From assembly GCA_016215705.1 (NCBI GenBank), contig JACRIR010000061.1, positions 1 through 29,854 of the forward strand: 29,854 bases of DNA, in the 5' to 3' direction. The notes under the pieces are model-generated. The model was given only the letters and a program-made list of their open reading frames with translations, did not search any database and had not been told where the DNA came from. A program made the translations under genes and the position numbers. Source of the DNA: Candidatus Poribacteria bacterium (GTDB lineage: Bacteria; Abyssobacteria; SURF-5). Shown one piece after another: positions 14,418-22,576 of the stretch. Each line of letters starts with the position of its first letter. Position 1 is the first letter of the stretch.

Positions 14418-14446
14418 TTGCCAATTCGCAATCTTTGTGGTATACT
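14418..14446 (+). promoter_or_regulatory. Sigma70-type promoter for the sensor and secretion genes
   Basis: TTGCCA (14418-14423), 17-base spacer, TATACT (14441-14446), about 130 bases before the ATG at 14586. It is divergent from the aroF promoter, 48 bases away. Confidence 0.7.
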
Positions 14447-14585
14447 CCCATTTCAAACGCGGCGGCTTCAACCGTCAGTGTACATGTCCGAATTGATATC
14501 TGGCCTTGAGAGTCTTCACAAAAGTCCGCCCGCATGGTGCGGGTAAGCCAAAAAAGGCGCCCTTCTAACATTGGAGGAAACTCTG

Positions 14586-15575
14586 ATGACCGTTGACCAC
14601 ACCGAACTCACTCTCCTCACAGACACCTTGCGAAGCCGCGAGGAAGAACTCCGAGCATACAAGCACGATTTATCCGAGAGAGACAAGGAGATAAAAGCCC
14701 TCAAGGAGGAACTTAAAGGTACACGGACGAAGCTCGAGGAGAAAATCGAGCGCCTCTCAACTCTCGTCAGCGTCGGAAACAGTATCAGCTCCACGCTCGA
14801 CCTCAACCAGTTGCTGACCTACCTGACCACGTGCGCCACTAAGGTGATGAAGGCGAAAGACAGCAGCCTGATGCTCGTGGACGAACTCAAGAATGAGCTC
14901 GTCTTCAAGATCACACTCGGAGAGAAGGGCAGCCAGATTCAGGAATTCCGCCTCAGAATGGGACAAGGCATCGCAGGACAGGTCGCTCTCACCGGCGAGC
15001 CCATAGTCGTTACCGACGCCTCGAAAGATGCCCGATTCGAGCGCGCTGTCGACATGGCTACCGGTTTCGAGACCAAGTCCATCATGTGCGTCCCCATCAA
15101 GCTGCGCGGGAAGGTAGTCGGCGTAATCGAGGTTCTCAACGCCGGCTATAGCGGCCCGCTCTCCTCCGAGGACCTCGACATTTTCTCCGCCTTCGCAAGC
15201 GCCGCAGGCGTGGCCATTCAAAACGCCCGACTCTTTTCCGCTATCCAGAGCTCTTTCGAGCATATATGCGACCTCTTGAAGTCCGGCGCTCTGATGACCG
15301 ACGAAAACGGCGAACTCGTCATGATCAACACGATCGCAAGAAAGCTCCTCGGTTTCAAGGACGCCCAGACCGTAACCATCCGGAACATCGGCGAACTGAA
15401 ATCGGATAAGAACATATCTTCTCTCCTCCAGACCAGTTTCGATAAAGCAAAATCATTCAAGGACGAAGTAATGCTCGGTGGCCCGGGGAACAAGAAAATC
15501 AAGATTGATATCGCGCCCGTCATAGACCCCACCGGCATGAAAATCGGAACAGTTGCCGTCCTGAGTAAAGCTTGA
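14586..15575 (+). CDS. Coiled-coil/GAF/PAS-domain sensory protein
   Basis: A 329-residue, apparently cytoplasmic protein without membrane segments. Residues 10-60 are a charged coiled coil (SREEELRAYK... ELKGTRTKLEEKIERL). Residues 55-210 form a GAF domain, with LLTYLTTCATKVMKAKDSSLMLVDE, GQGIAGQVALTGEPIVVTDA and MCVPIKLRGKVVGVIEVLN. Residues 220-329 resemble a PAS fold (ALMTDENGELVMINTIARKLLGF). No kinase, cyclase or DNA-binding output domain is present, so it likely signals by contact with a partner. ATG 14586 has GGAGG eight bases upstream; the in-frame TTG at 14571 overlaps that site and is not used. gspI follows after 60 bases, suggesting co-transcription with the secretion genes. Confidence 0.85.
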   Translation: MTVDHTELTLLTDTLRSREEELRAYKHDLSERDKEIKALKEELKGTRTKLEEKIERLSTLVSVGNSISSTLDLNQLLTYLTTCATKVMKAKDSSLMLVDELKNELVFKITLGEKGSQIQEFRLRMGQGIAGQVALTGEPIVVTDASKDARFERAVDMATGFETKSIMCVPIKLRGKVVGVIEVLNAGYSGPLSSEDLDIFSAFASAAGVAIQNARLFSAIQSSFEHICDLLKSGALMTDENGELVMINTIARKLLGFKDAQTVTIRNIGELKSDKNISSLLQTSFDKAKSFKDEVMLGGPGNKKIKIDIAPVIDPTGMKIGTVAVLSKA

Positions 15576-15635
15576 GTTAAGCCTCGTTCCGTCGCTTCAA
15601 CATCGCGAAGCAGGGACAACATCGGGGAGCACGAT

Positions 15636-16220
15636 ATGTTTGCAAAACATTGGTCTTACTCACCGAAACGGACTCCGCGACGCATCAACCTCGCCTGCGA
15701 CTCCAGCGGCCTCAGTATGCTCGAGTTGATAATGGCCTTCGTGGTTCTTCAGGTCGCAATCGTGGCCTTTGCCCAATTCTTCACCGCCGCCCTCGACCTC
15801 TCGAGGAGCGCGCGCCGCACGGAAATGGCGCAAATGCTCGGACAGGCCAAAATGGAAGACCTCATGCGTTCCGTGCCCGCTCAGCAGCCACTCGATTTCT
15901 CCGAAGAATCCGTCCGCCTTCTGAACGACAGGCCCGGAACATTCGAGGAGTTTGCTTCTGCAAACCCCGAAGACATCAGCCCCTTCATGTGGATTGCGGA
16001 GGCCGGTCTTTCGCCGCAAAGCAACAAGCTCGTAAACCTCACTCTCCATGTCTATTCAGTCAGAAAAAGAACCAAAGAGGGCGAATCCCCAAAGGAGGAT
16101 TTCAATCTCTCGGATAGTCGCAAGACGTTCACGCTTGTCCACACTCTCGCCGACGGCTCCCTCGAGCTTATGCGCGGAAAGGAAGAACTCAGACTCTCGA
16201 GCGCCGTTGCGCTTCCCTAG
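15636..16220 (+). CDS. gspI: Type II secretion minor pseudopilin, GspI-like
   Basis: A prepilin-like protein of 194 residues. A long leader of 25 residues ends at Gly25, followed by LSMLELIMAFVVLQVAIVAF, with Glu at the +5 position and the hydrophobic N-terminal helix expected for cleavage by the prepilin peptidase. The segment RTEMAQMLGQAKMEDLMRS resembles the AxxLAQxxMEEL region that follows the helix in GspI, a tip pseudopilin. PilV-type pilins are the main alternative. ATG 15636 has GGGGAG six bases upstream. The order I-J-K supports the call. Confidence 0.75.
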   Translation: MFAKHWSYSPKRTPRRINLACDSSGLSMLELIMAFVVLQVAIVAFAQFFTAALDLSRSARRTEMAQMLGQAKMEDLMRSVPAQQPLDFSEESVRLLNDRPGTFEEFASANPEDISPFMWIAEAGLSPQSNKLVNLTLHVYSVRKRTKEGESPKEDFNLSDSRKTFTLVHTLADGSLELMRGKEELRLSSAVALP

Positions 16221-16226
16221 CGGAAG

Positions 16227-16273
16227 GCGCTTATCCGGGGACACCATGTTTCGTGGTGTCCCCGGATAAGCGC
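16227..16273. repeat. Family A palindrome (copy 3), perfect 20-bp stem
   Basis: GCGCTTATCCGGGGACACCA at 16227-16246 pairs perfectly with 16254-16273 around a 7-base loop. It starts seven bases after the gspI stop, inside the secretion operon. In RNA this would be a very stable hairpin that could limit read-through or protect the upstream mRNA. Confidence 0.8.
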
Positions 16274-16331
16274 AAGTTTTGACGAGAATTTAACCAGGAA
16301 GCAGAAACCATTCTTTGCGAGGGGAATTCGG

Positions 16332-17075
16332 ATGCGCTTGCGAAAAAGAAACTGCTCGGGAATGTCGGTGATAGAAATTCTTGTCGTAATCGCGGTCTTG
16401 GGGATTTTCATGGGTATCGCGGTCCCAAGCGTCATGAGATCCTTCCACGCGATGGCACAGGCGAAGAAGCTGACAAATCGTTATCCGGACACCCGCAAGG
16501 CGCTCGGAGCCATGTCCGATATGATAAGGCGCACATATCCGACCGCAATGCAATCCGGAGCGACCTTCGCCGGCTCTAATGGCTCATATGACTTCGAGGG
16601 CGTGATGATTCCAGCCGATGTCCTCAGCTTCCCGGTGCTTGACACCGGCTACGCGCACGTCAGATCCGTCCAGAGAATATCCTACAAACTGGACCTTTCC
16701 ACGCCTCCTCTCGGCAGTCCTCCCGCCGGCCTTGTGCAGATGCGCTCGGCCCTGGACGCCGACCCCGAAGCAGGAACACGCGAAAGCCTCCACCACCAGG
16801 CTGTGGGACTCGATTTCAGCTACCTGGATAATTCAAAGAATCCACCCGAGTGGGTGCAGGAGTGGCCGCCGGCCTCAGCCGCGTCCTCCGTCCAGCCACC
16901 CACCCCCGCAGTTGCGCCGCCAGTCGCCGCCGGCGAAGGCCAGGCGACTCCTCCGGAGGCGGCCCGGCAACCGGTCATTTTGCCCGGCGCAGTAAAAATA
17001 ACGGTCTTTGTTCTGGGGGGCGTCGCGCCGCAGCCAACCTCATTCTTCACAATAGTCAACGTGCCGTCGCGCTGA
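16332..17075 (+). CDS. gspJ: Type II secretion minor pseudopilin, GspJ-like
   Basis: A 247-residue prepilin-like protein. A basic leader ends at Gly10, followed by MSVIEILVVIAVLGIFMGIAV with Glu at +5. Family-like features are the RKALGAMSDMIRRTYP helix, RISYKLD, and LDFSYLDNSKNPPEWVQEW followed by LPGAVKITVFVLGG, echoing the RYLD...W...W...LPxAVxI pattern of GspJ. A Pro/Ala-rich stretch of about 35 residues (roughly 178-213) is inserted between the Trp pair and LPGAVKIT, which is unusual. It lies between gspI and gspK, as in standard T2SS operons, where I, J and K form the pseudopilus tip. Confidence 0.75.
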   Translation: MRLRKRNCSGMSVIEILVVIAVLGIFMGIAVPSVMRSFHAMAQAKKLTNRYPDTRKALGAMSDMIRRTYPTAMQSGATFAGSNGSYDFEGVMIPADVLSFPVLDTGYAHVRSVQRISYKLDLSTPPLGSPPAGLVQMRSALDADPEAGTRESLHHQAVGLDFSYLDNSKNPPEWVQEWPPASAASSVQPPTPAVAPPVAAGEGQATPPEAARQPVILPGAVKITVFVLGGVAPQPTSFFTIVNVPSR

Positions 17076-17095
17076 AAAGGGGACCGAAGGGAGGA

Positions 17096-17941
17096 ATGAA
17101 AGTGAAAGCGCCTGACAACAAGGGAGTGGCAATGCTGGCCGCACTGGGCGTGGCCGTGATCCTGGGCCTCCTTTCCAGCGTGTTTCTGGCTCACATGAAA
17201 TTGGCTCGCGCTTATACCGTCACGGACGCTCAAAAACTCAAAGCGCATTACCTCGGGGTGGCCGGGGTCGAAGACGCAATTGTCCGCCTCAAGACGGATT
17301 CGCCGCTGGTGGACTCGTACAGCGACGCCTGGTGGACCGGGTCCGCCATCACGCTTCTCGGCGACGGCGGCTACACGGCAGCGGTCTCCGATGAGTCGGC
17401 CCGCGTCAACCTGCTCAGCGCCCAGCCTCAAATGCTCGGCGCCATCCTGGGCGGCGACCAGGAGGCGCTTACCAAGATTCTTAATTATCGCTCCTCAAAT
17501 AAGATATTTGCAGTCGAGGACATTGGGACTCTCGGCCTCGGGGCCGGAGCGCTCTCGCGCGTCAAAGATTTGTGCACCACCCTCGGCGACGGCAGGGTCA
17601 ACATAAATACCGCAAGCTCAGACGTTCTCGCAGCCCTGCCCGGAATGGACCCCGACACCGCCCAGCGCGTGATCGAGTTCCGAAAAGGAGTCGATGGCGT
17701 CGAGGGCACGGAAGATGATTTCGTGTTTGCGGCGCCGGAGGACCTTGCGAAAGCCCCTGGAATCACGCCCGCAAAAACAGCGCCGGTATTGCCGTTGGTG
17801 AAAGTCAACTCGAACATTTTCCGCGTCGAGGCAGTGGGCTCGATATACAAGGGAGCGCGCATCGTCAGCAACAAGAGAATCATGGCGGTGCTCAGCCGTG
17901 ATGACAACGGAAATGTGAGCATAACGTCTTGGGAAAGCTAG
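17096..17941 (+). CDS. gspK: Type II secretion minor pseudopilin GspK
   Basis: A 281-residue protein, longer than the other pseudopilins as expected for GspK, which caps the pseudopilus. The leader ends at Gly10, followed by VAMLAALGVAVILGLLSSVF. Position +5 is Ala rather than Glu, a known trait of GspK. The central part has SDESARVNLLSA and a helix-hairpin-helix-like segment after GRVNINTASSDVLAALPGMD, diagnostic for GspK. The frame is open upstream to 16850, but that part overlaps gspJ in another frame and reads like antisense noise. ATG 17096 is preceded by AAGGGAGG. gspE-like genes follow after 51 bases. Confidence 0.88.
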   Translation: MKVKAPDNKGVAMLAALGVAVILGLLSSVFLAHMKLARAYTVTDAQKLKAHYLGVAGVEDAIVRLKTDSPLVDSYSDAWWTGSAITLLGDGGYTAAVSDESARVNLLSAQPQMLGAILGGDQEALTKILNYRSSNKIFAVEDIGTLGLGAGALSRVKDLCTTLGDGRVNINTASSDVLAALPGMDPDTAQRVIEFRKGVDGVEGTEDDFVFAAPEDLAKAPGITPAKTAPVLPLVKVNSNIFRVEAVGSIYKGARIVSNKRIMAVLSRDDNGNVSITSWES

Positions 17942-17992
17942 TTAATAAAGGCCGTCGGATACCTCGATACCAACTTCCGGGAGTGTAAGACT

Positions 17993-19306
17993 ATGAGTGG
18001 CTCCAAAACCAAGAGCGCAGCAGTGGGAGAAGGAAAACCAGAAGACGTTCTTCAACAGCGACTTGAGAAGGAACTCTCTCTCGAGCAGAAGGCCTCCGCC
18101 GCAGGAGACGTCTTGCAACAGAAACTCCTTAAGAGGATTGGCGGTTCCGTCGATAGCGTGCAGCCGGTCATGCTTGTGTCCGCCATCATCGAGCTCGCGC
18201 TCAATTCACGAGCGACCGACGTCCATTTCGACCCGACGGAAGGCGGAATGACCACGCGGCTCCGCATCGACGGCCTGTTGCATGACGTGCTCTTGATCCC
18301 CAAACGCGTCCAGCCCAACGTTACGGCCCGCGTCAAAGTCCTGGCCGAGATGGACATCTCGGAAACAAGACGCCCGCAGGACGGCCACATCTCGATGAGT
18401 ATCGATGACAAGCGCTTCGACCTCCGCGTCGCCGCGCTGCCGACCTTCCGGGGTGAGAAACTCGTCCTTCGCGTCCTCGACTCGACCGGCGGTATCCCCA
18501 AACTGGATGATCTCGGAATGGAATACTCCGACCGCGTGTTCTTCGAGGAGATAATCACCAAACCGCAGGGAATGACGCTCGTGACAGGCCCCACGGGCTC
18601 AGGCAAAACGACCACTCTCTATTCCTCTCTCGAACGCATCAACCATCGCACTTACAACATAATCACCCTGGAAGACCCGGTTGAATATCAGATCAAAGGA
18701 ATCAATCAGGTTCAGATTAATCCGGTCATAGACGTGACCTTCGCATCCACGTTGCGCGCGTCGCTGCGGCAAGACCCCGACACCATACTCGTAGGCGAGA
18801 TACGCGACATGGAGACCGCCTCCATAGCAATCAGGGCCGCAATGACGGGCCACAGAGTCTTCAGCACAATCCACGCCAACACTGCGCCCGATGCCATCAA
18901 CACGCTTATCAATATGAACATTCGCCCCTTCCTCATCACAAGTTCGCTGCTGTGCATCCTTGCGCAGAGACTCGTCAGGAGACTCTGCCCGGACTGCCGG
19001 AAACCGTTTCAGCCCGAGCCGGAAATAATACAGGAAATGAACGTCAAAGACGGCCAGGCCGCCATCCATCGAGCCGAAGGCTGCGAAAAATGCAACCACA
19101 CCGGATACCTCGGGCGCACCGCCGTATACGAGCTCCTGCGCATGACGCCCGCGGTCAAAACCGCCATCCTCGCCGAAAAAAATCTCGAGCAGATTGTCAA
19201 GATAGCGTCCTCTGAAGGCATGAAGTCATTATTTGAGAAGGGCGTGAACAAGGTTGTCGAAGGAACCACCAGTATTGACGAACTTTACAGAGTGCTGAAA
19301 TTCTGA
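17993..19306 (+). CDS. gspE: GspE/PilB-type secretion ATPase 1 (no N-terminal N1 domain)
   Basis: A 437-residue cytoplasmic hexameric ATPase of the GspE/PilB family that powers pseudopilus assembly. All catalytic motifs are canonical. The N2-type domain (70-190) has ATDVHFDP, RRPQDGHIS and RVAALPTFRGEKLVLR. Walker A is GPTGSGKTTT (199-208), the Asp box is TLEDPVEYQI, LRQDPDTILVGEIRD is at 258-272, and the His box is TGHRVFSTIHANTAPDA. The zinc-binding Cys pairs are CPDC (332) and CEKC (364). The first 60 residues are a short charged helix; the N1/MshEN domain that normally docks to GspL is missing. ATG 17993 has GGGAG eight bases upstream. Confidence 0.93.
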   Translation: MSGSKTKSAAVGEGKPEDVLQQRLEKELSLEQKASAAGDVLQQKLLKRIGGSVDSVQPVMLVSAIIELALNSRATDVHFDPTEGGMTTRLRIDGLLHDVLLIPKRVQPNVTARVKVLAEMDISETRRPQDGHISMSIDDKRFDLRVAALPTFRGEKLVLRVLDSTGGIPKLDDLGMEYSDRVFFEEIITKPQGMTLVTGPTGSGKTTTLYSSLERINHRTYNIITLEDPVEYQIKGINQVQINPVIDVTFASTLRASLRQDPDTILVGEIRDMETASIAIRAAMTGHRVFSTIHANTAPDAINTLINMNIRPFLITSSLLCILAQRLVRRLCPDCRKPFQPEPEIIQEMNVKDGQAAIHRAEGCEKCNHTGYLGRTAVYELLRMTPAVKTAILAEKNLEQIVKIASSEGMKSLFEKGVNKVVEGTTSIDELYRVLKF

Positions 19307-19317
19307 GAAAGGGAACA

Positions 19318-20868
19318 ATGCCCAGGGTCTCGATACAAAAGGGCTTCTCAGGAGCCGAAAAATATCTGTCCGCCTCAGGGGGAAATCATGATGTCGAGTA
19401 CGTCGAGAAACTGTCAGAGCAGCCGGACCCCTCCGTCGTCGAATTGATACCGGCAGAGGCAATCCGCGATTTCAATGTCTTTCCTCTTTCCTGCCAGAAC
19501 GACACCATCCGGCTCGCATTGAGCAATCCCGATCAAATCGCCACCCTCGACAAGTACCGCGTCCTCAGCTCGATGGACGTGATCCCGGTCCTCATGCCGG
19601 CCGACGAGATAAAAGCGCTCATCGAGCGGACGCTCAGCCGTGAAACGAAAAAGGCGGCGGAACAGCAAGCGGGCGTGCTCGCCAATGAGGTGGAGAAGCT
19701 TCGAAGCGTCCTCGCCCGTAAGGCGCCCGTCGAAGTTGTCAATTCCATAATAGCGGCAGCGGTCAAGACGCGGGCGACCGACATCCATTTCGACCCGCAA
19801 GAAGAAGCGCTCCGCGTTCGCTACCGGATCGATGGGATTCTGTACGACATAATCAGCCTCCCGCGAAATGTCGAACCGGGGGTAATCAGCCGTCTCAAGA
19901 TTCTCTGTAACATGGATATCACCAACACGCGCACCCCCCAGGACGGCCATTTCACCATAGACGTCGCCGACCGAACGTCCGACCTTCGGGTAGCCACCGT
20001 TCCCACGTACTTCGGTGAAAAACTCGTCCTCCGCTTCATCGGCAGGGGCAACATCGTGAAAGGCCTCGGTGAACTCGGCATGGACCCCGCCGACCAGAAG
20101 GCCATCGAGCGATTCATAAAGCGCAAGGGCGGCATGCTCCTCGTGACCGGTCCGATGGGCTCCGGCAAAACGACAACGCTTTATGGCGTCCTGAACAGGC
20201 TTAACGTGCTTACCGAAAACATTGTAACGATCGAGGACCCCGTCGAGTTTCAACTGAGCGGCGTGAACCAGATTCAGGTGAACCCGTTGTCTGACCTCGG
20301 TTACACACGCGTGCTTCGCGGGGCGCTGCGACTCGATATAGACACCTTGATGGTGGGCGAAATTCGCGATGACGAGTCCGCTCACATTGCCGTTCGGGCC
20401 GCAGTGACCGGCCACAGGGTGCTAAGCACCATGCATACGAACAACGCGCTCGAAACCATTACCGCAATGCGGCACATGGGCATCAAGTCGTTCATGATTG
20501 CCAGCGGCCTGAACGTGGTCATCGCGCAGCGACTGGTTCGGACAAACTGCAACCATTGCAAGGAACAATACGACCCGTCCAAGGAACTCCTGGACGAACT
20601 CAAATTGCCGGAATCGGCCGGACCGTTTTTCCGAAGCAAAGGATGCCCGCACTGCAACGAAACGGGCTTCTTCGGACGCTCCGGATTGTTCGAAGTGCTG
20701 AAAGTCGACGAGGAAATGCGGAGCAGGATAACGGCCGGAGTCCCGGTGGACGAAATCGCAAGAATGGCAGCCGACAGAAAGATGAAGTTCATTCTGGAGC
20801 GAGGGGCGCAGAAAGTCGCCACTGGTATCACGACGGCGGAAGAGGTCCTGCGCGCCGTCGGGGCTTGA
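19318..20868 (+). CDS. GspE/PilB-type secretion ATPase 2 (with N1 domain, altered LRQDPD segment)
   Basis: A 516-residue paralogue starting 11 bases after ATPase 1. Residues 35-105 match the N-terminal N1/MshEN-like domain (VELIPAEAIRDFNVFPL, LALSNPDQIATLD). Walker A is GPMGSGKTTT (278-287), the Asp box is TIEDPVEFQLSG, and the Walker B Glu is in MVGEIRD. Cys pairs are CNHC (411) and CPHC (443). The normally near-invariant LRQDPD reads LRLDID (337-342), and the His-box region TMHTNNALETITAMRHMGI departs from the usual LHTNDAPGAITRLxDMGV. ATP binding looks intact; hydrolysis or subunit contacts may differ. ATG 19318 follows AAAGGGAACA. It could be a second GspE or a PilB acting in a related pilus. 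Confidence 0.9.
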   Translation: MPRVSIQKGFSGAEKYLSASGGNHDVEYVEKLSEQPDPSVVELIPAEAIRDFNVFPLSCQNDTIRLALSNPDQIATLDKYRVLSSMDVIPVLMPADEIKALIERTLSRETKKAAEQQAGVLANEVEKLRSVLARKAPVEVVNSIIAAAVKTRATDIHFDPQEEALRVRYRIDGILYDIISLPRNVEPGVISRLKILCNMDITNTRTPQDGHFTIDVADRTSDLRVATVPTYFGEKLVLRFIGRGNIVKGLGELGMDPADQKAIERFIKRKGGMLLVTGPMGSGKTTTLYGVLNRLNVLTENIVTIEDPVEFQLSGVNQIQVNPLSDLGYTRVLRGALRLDIDTLMVGEIRDDESAHIAVRAAVTGHRVLSTMHTNNALETITAMRHMGIKSFMIASGLNVVIAQRLVRTNCNHCKEQYDPSKELLDELKLPESAGPFFRSKGCPHCNETGFFGRSGLFEVLKVDEEMRSRITAGVPVDEIARMAADRKMKFILERGAQKVATGITTAEEVLRAVGA

Positions 20869-20923
20869 AAGGCCATCAGTACTCATTTTCACAAATACGA
20901 TGATGTATCCGTGCAACCTCCGG

Positions 20924-20947
20924 AGGGGCGACCCGGCGGGTCGCCCT
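20924..20947. repeat. Family B palindrome (copy 4)
   Basis: GGGCGACCC (20926-20934) and its complement (20938-20946) around a 3-base loop, 57 bases after the second ATPase stop. It sits in the 310-base gap before gspF, together with family A and C copies, so expression of gspF may be partly uncoupled. Confidence 0.65.
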
Positions 20948-20990
20948 TGCAGAATGCGTCATAGTATTTAGGAAACTGATTACTTAGTGA

Positions 20991-21020
20991 GGGACACCAT
21001 GCCGCACGATGTCCCCGATT
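20991..21020. repeat. Decayed family A palindrome (copy 4)
   Basis: GGGACACCAT, GCCGC, ACGATGTCCC then CGATT: the family A core with mismatched arms. Confidence 0.5.
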
Positions 21021-21095
21021 AACTGAGCGCTGCGATCTCTTTGTAAAGTCGAATTCATTCGACCGTTTGGAAATATGAAGCATGGTATCACACGC

Positions 21096-21119
21096 GCGAA
21101 TTGATTCGCGCCTATCAGG
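21096..21119 (+). repeat. Family C repeat (copy 5)
   Basis: GCGAATTGATTCGCGCCTAT then CAGG, matching the core. It overlaps the apparent 5' extension of the gspF frame, supporting the start at 21179. A partial dyad TCGAATTCATTCGA lies at about 21049-21062. Confidence 0.55.
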
Positions 21120-21178
21120 AGCAGACGCGGTCGAGAACAGGCGCCTTGCATGACACTATCAGGGGAGGGAAGTTAGCA

Positions 21179-22378
21179 ATGGCAGAGCAAAAGGACAAGT
21201 GGGAAAAAGCCCAGAATCCGGACACCGCCAAAGCGGGCGAAGCGCGCCTTCGTCTCGAAGGGGAGCCGCAGAAGGCCATAGAGGAGGCGTCGATCTTCGA
21301 CAAGCTCCTCTCTCTATCGTTCGGGAAAGGGCGCGTACCCGAGGAAATTATCACGGCTTTCTTGCGCCAGCTCGTGATGTTGCTCGAGGCAGGCGTCACG
21401 CTGCTGAGAGCCATTAACACCCTCGGCAGCCGCACCTCAAACAAGGCATTCGCCGACGTGCTCAAAGACGTGGGGAACAAAATAGAATCAGGCAACACGC
21501 TCTGGCAATCCCTTTCTTACCATCCGAAGTGCTTCAACTACCTGTTCATAAGCATCATTAAGGCGGGCGAAAGCTCGGGCACGCTCACGGAGATTATGAC
21601 GCGGCTTTCAGACTACCGCGAGAAAAGGGCCTTTATGCGCAGCCAGGTCAGATCAGCCCTCGCATATCCCTTCGTGATCTTCATTGCGGGCGCCGCCGTC
21701 CTCGCCCTCTTCCTTATCGTGGTGCTCCCGGAATTCGAATCGCTGTTCGCGTCCTTCGATATCAAGTTGCCGGCCATAACCCGCGCGGCCCTTGCATTCT
21801 CACACGCTCTCGTGAAGCTTTGGTGGCTGTTTATCATACTGATCGGCGGCGCGTTCGCCCTCGTTTCGGCCTATGCGAAAACGCCCGGCGGACGCCTGCG
21901 GGTTGACTATTGGAAGATGCGCATGCCCGTCTTCGGGCAAGTTATCACGAAGAAAGTGGTCGCCGATTTCGCGCACACGTTCGCCACTCTGTTGAACGCC
22001 GGAATATCGATCCTCGAAACACTCGATCTCACAAAGGAGGCCGTCGGAAACGCCGCCTTCGCTCAGGACCTCCAGCAAGTGCGCGAATCCATTGAGCGCG
22101 GCGAGGGCCTCGAAAAACCACTCAGGCGCTCGAAAGTCGTGCCGCCTCTGGTGACTGATATGCTCTCGACGGGAGAAGAATCCGGCGCTCTCGAAAAAGT
22201 GTCGCGCCAGATGGCGCGGATTTTTGAGCAGGAAGTGGAGAACGCCGTCAACACGCTGCGGTCACTTATCGAGCCGGTGATGATTCTCGGCCTCGGACTA
22301 GTTGTGCTGTTCCTGACTCTCTCCTTCTTCTGGCCCTACATCTCCATCATCAACCAGATGACAGGAAACATCACTTAA
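21179..22378 (+). CDS. gspF: Type II secretion inner-membrane platform protein GspF
   Basis: GspF/PilC is the polytopic inner-membrane protein on which the secretion ATPase acts. The 399 residues contain two repeats of the T2SSF domain. The first (about 40-165) has FLRQLVMLLEAGVTLLRAINTL and SIIKAGESSGTL; the second (about 240-365) has FAHTFATLLNAGISILETL and DMLSTGEESGAL. Membrane helices lie at about 180-205, 227-250 and 365-390. ATG 21179 has GGGGAGGG upstream; the frame is open 26 codons further but that part is a dispersed repeat. It is the last secretion gene here; gspC, D, G, H, L and M are not in the window. Confidence 0.93.
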   Translation: MAEQKDKWEKAQNPDTAKAGEARLRLEGEPQKAIEEASIFDKLLSLSFGKGRVPEEIITAFLRQLVMLLEAGVTLLRAINTLGSRTSNKAFADVLKDVGNKIESGNTLWQSLSYHPKCFNYLFISIIKAGESSGTLTEIMTRLSDYREKRAFMRSQVRSALAYPFVIFIAGAAVLALFLIVVLPEFESLFASFDIKLPAITRAALAFSHALVKLWWLFIILIGGAFALVSAYAKTPGGRLRVDYWKMRMPVFGQVITKKVVADFAHTFATLLNAGISILETLDLTKEAVGNAAFAQDLQQVRESIERGEGLEKPLRRSKVVPPLVTDMLSTGEESGALEKVSRQMARIFEQEVENAVNTLRSLIEPVMILGLGLVVLFLTLSFFWPYISIINQMTGNIT

Positions 22379-22428
22379 GCGCCACGTTTGCAAAGTTCTT
22401 TGCGTGCTTTCTGTTGGCCTTTTGCAGC

Positions 22429-22461
22429 GCTTCTGTACTGCTTCCGTATTGCTTCCGTAGG
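22429..22461 (+). repeat. Three tandem 11-bp repeats
   Basis: GCTTCTGTACT, GCTTCCGTATT and GCTTCCGTAGG follow one another at 22429-22461. Relatives of the unit recur near 22510 and 22773-22791. The array is too short and irregular to be a CRISPR or satellite. Confidence 0.6.
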
Positions 22462-22486
22462 GGCGACTCGGTGAGTCGCCCCTTTT
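22457..22486 (+). terminator. Family B hairpin (copy 5) acting as likely gspF terminator
   Basis: GGGGCGACTC (22460-22469) and its complement (22473-22482) form a 10-bp stem with a 3-base loop, directly followed by TTTT, about 80 bases after the gspF stop. The surrounding 40 or so bases recur at 22783-22828. Confidence 0.65.
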
Positions 22487-22576
22487 GGCCTCCTGCAGGA
22501 TTTTTGTAGTGCTTCTGTACTACTCACGTTGAAAATCGTGAATCCCTGTCTTGATTTCTTTTCCTCTTCTTCTAAG

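Noticed and set aside
16850-17095. N-terminal extension of gspK
   Set aside because: It overlaps gspJ in another frame, is Arg/Pro-rich and lacks a leader; the ATG at 17096 gives a proper prepilin leader.
19414-20415. 333-codon leftward open frame opposite the second secretion ATPase
   Set aside because: Antisense to conserved ATPase motifs; no domain or ribosome site seen.
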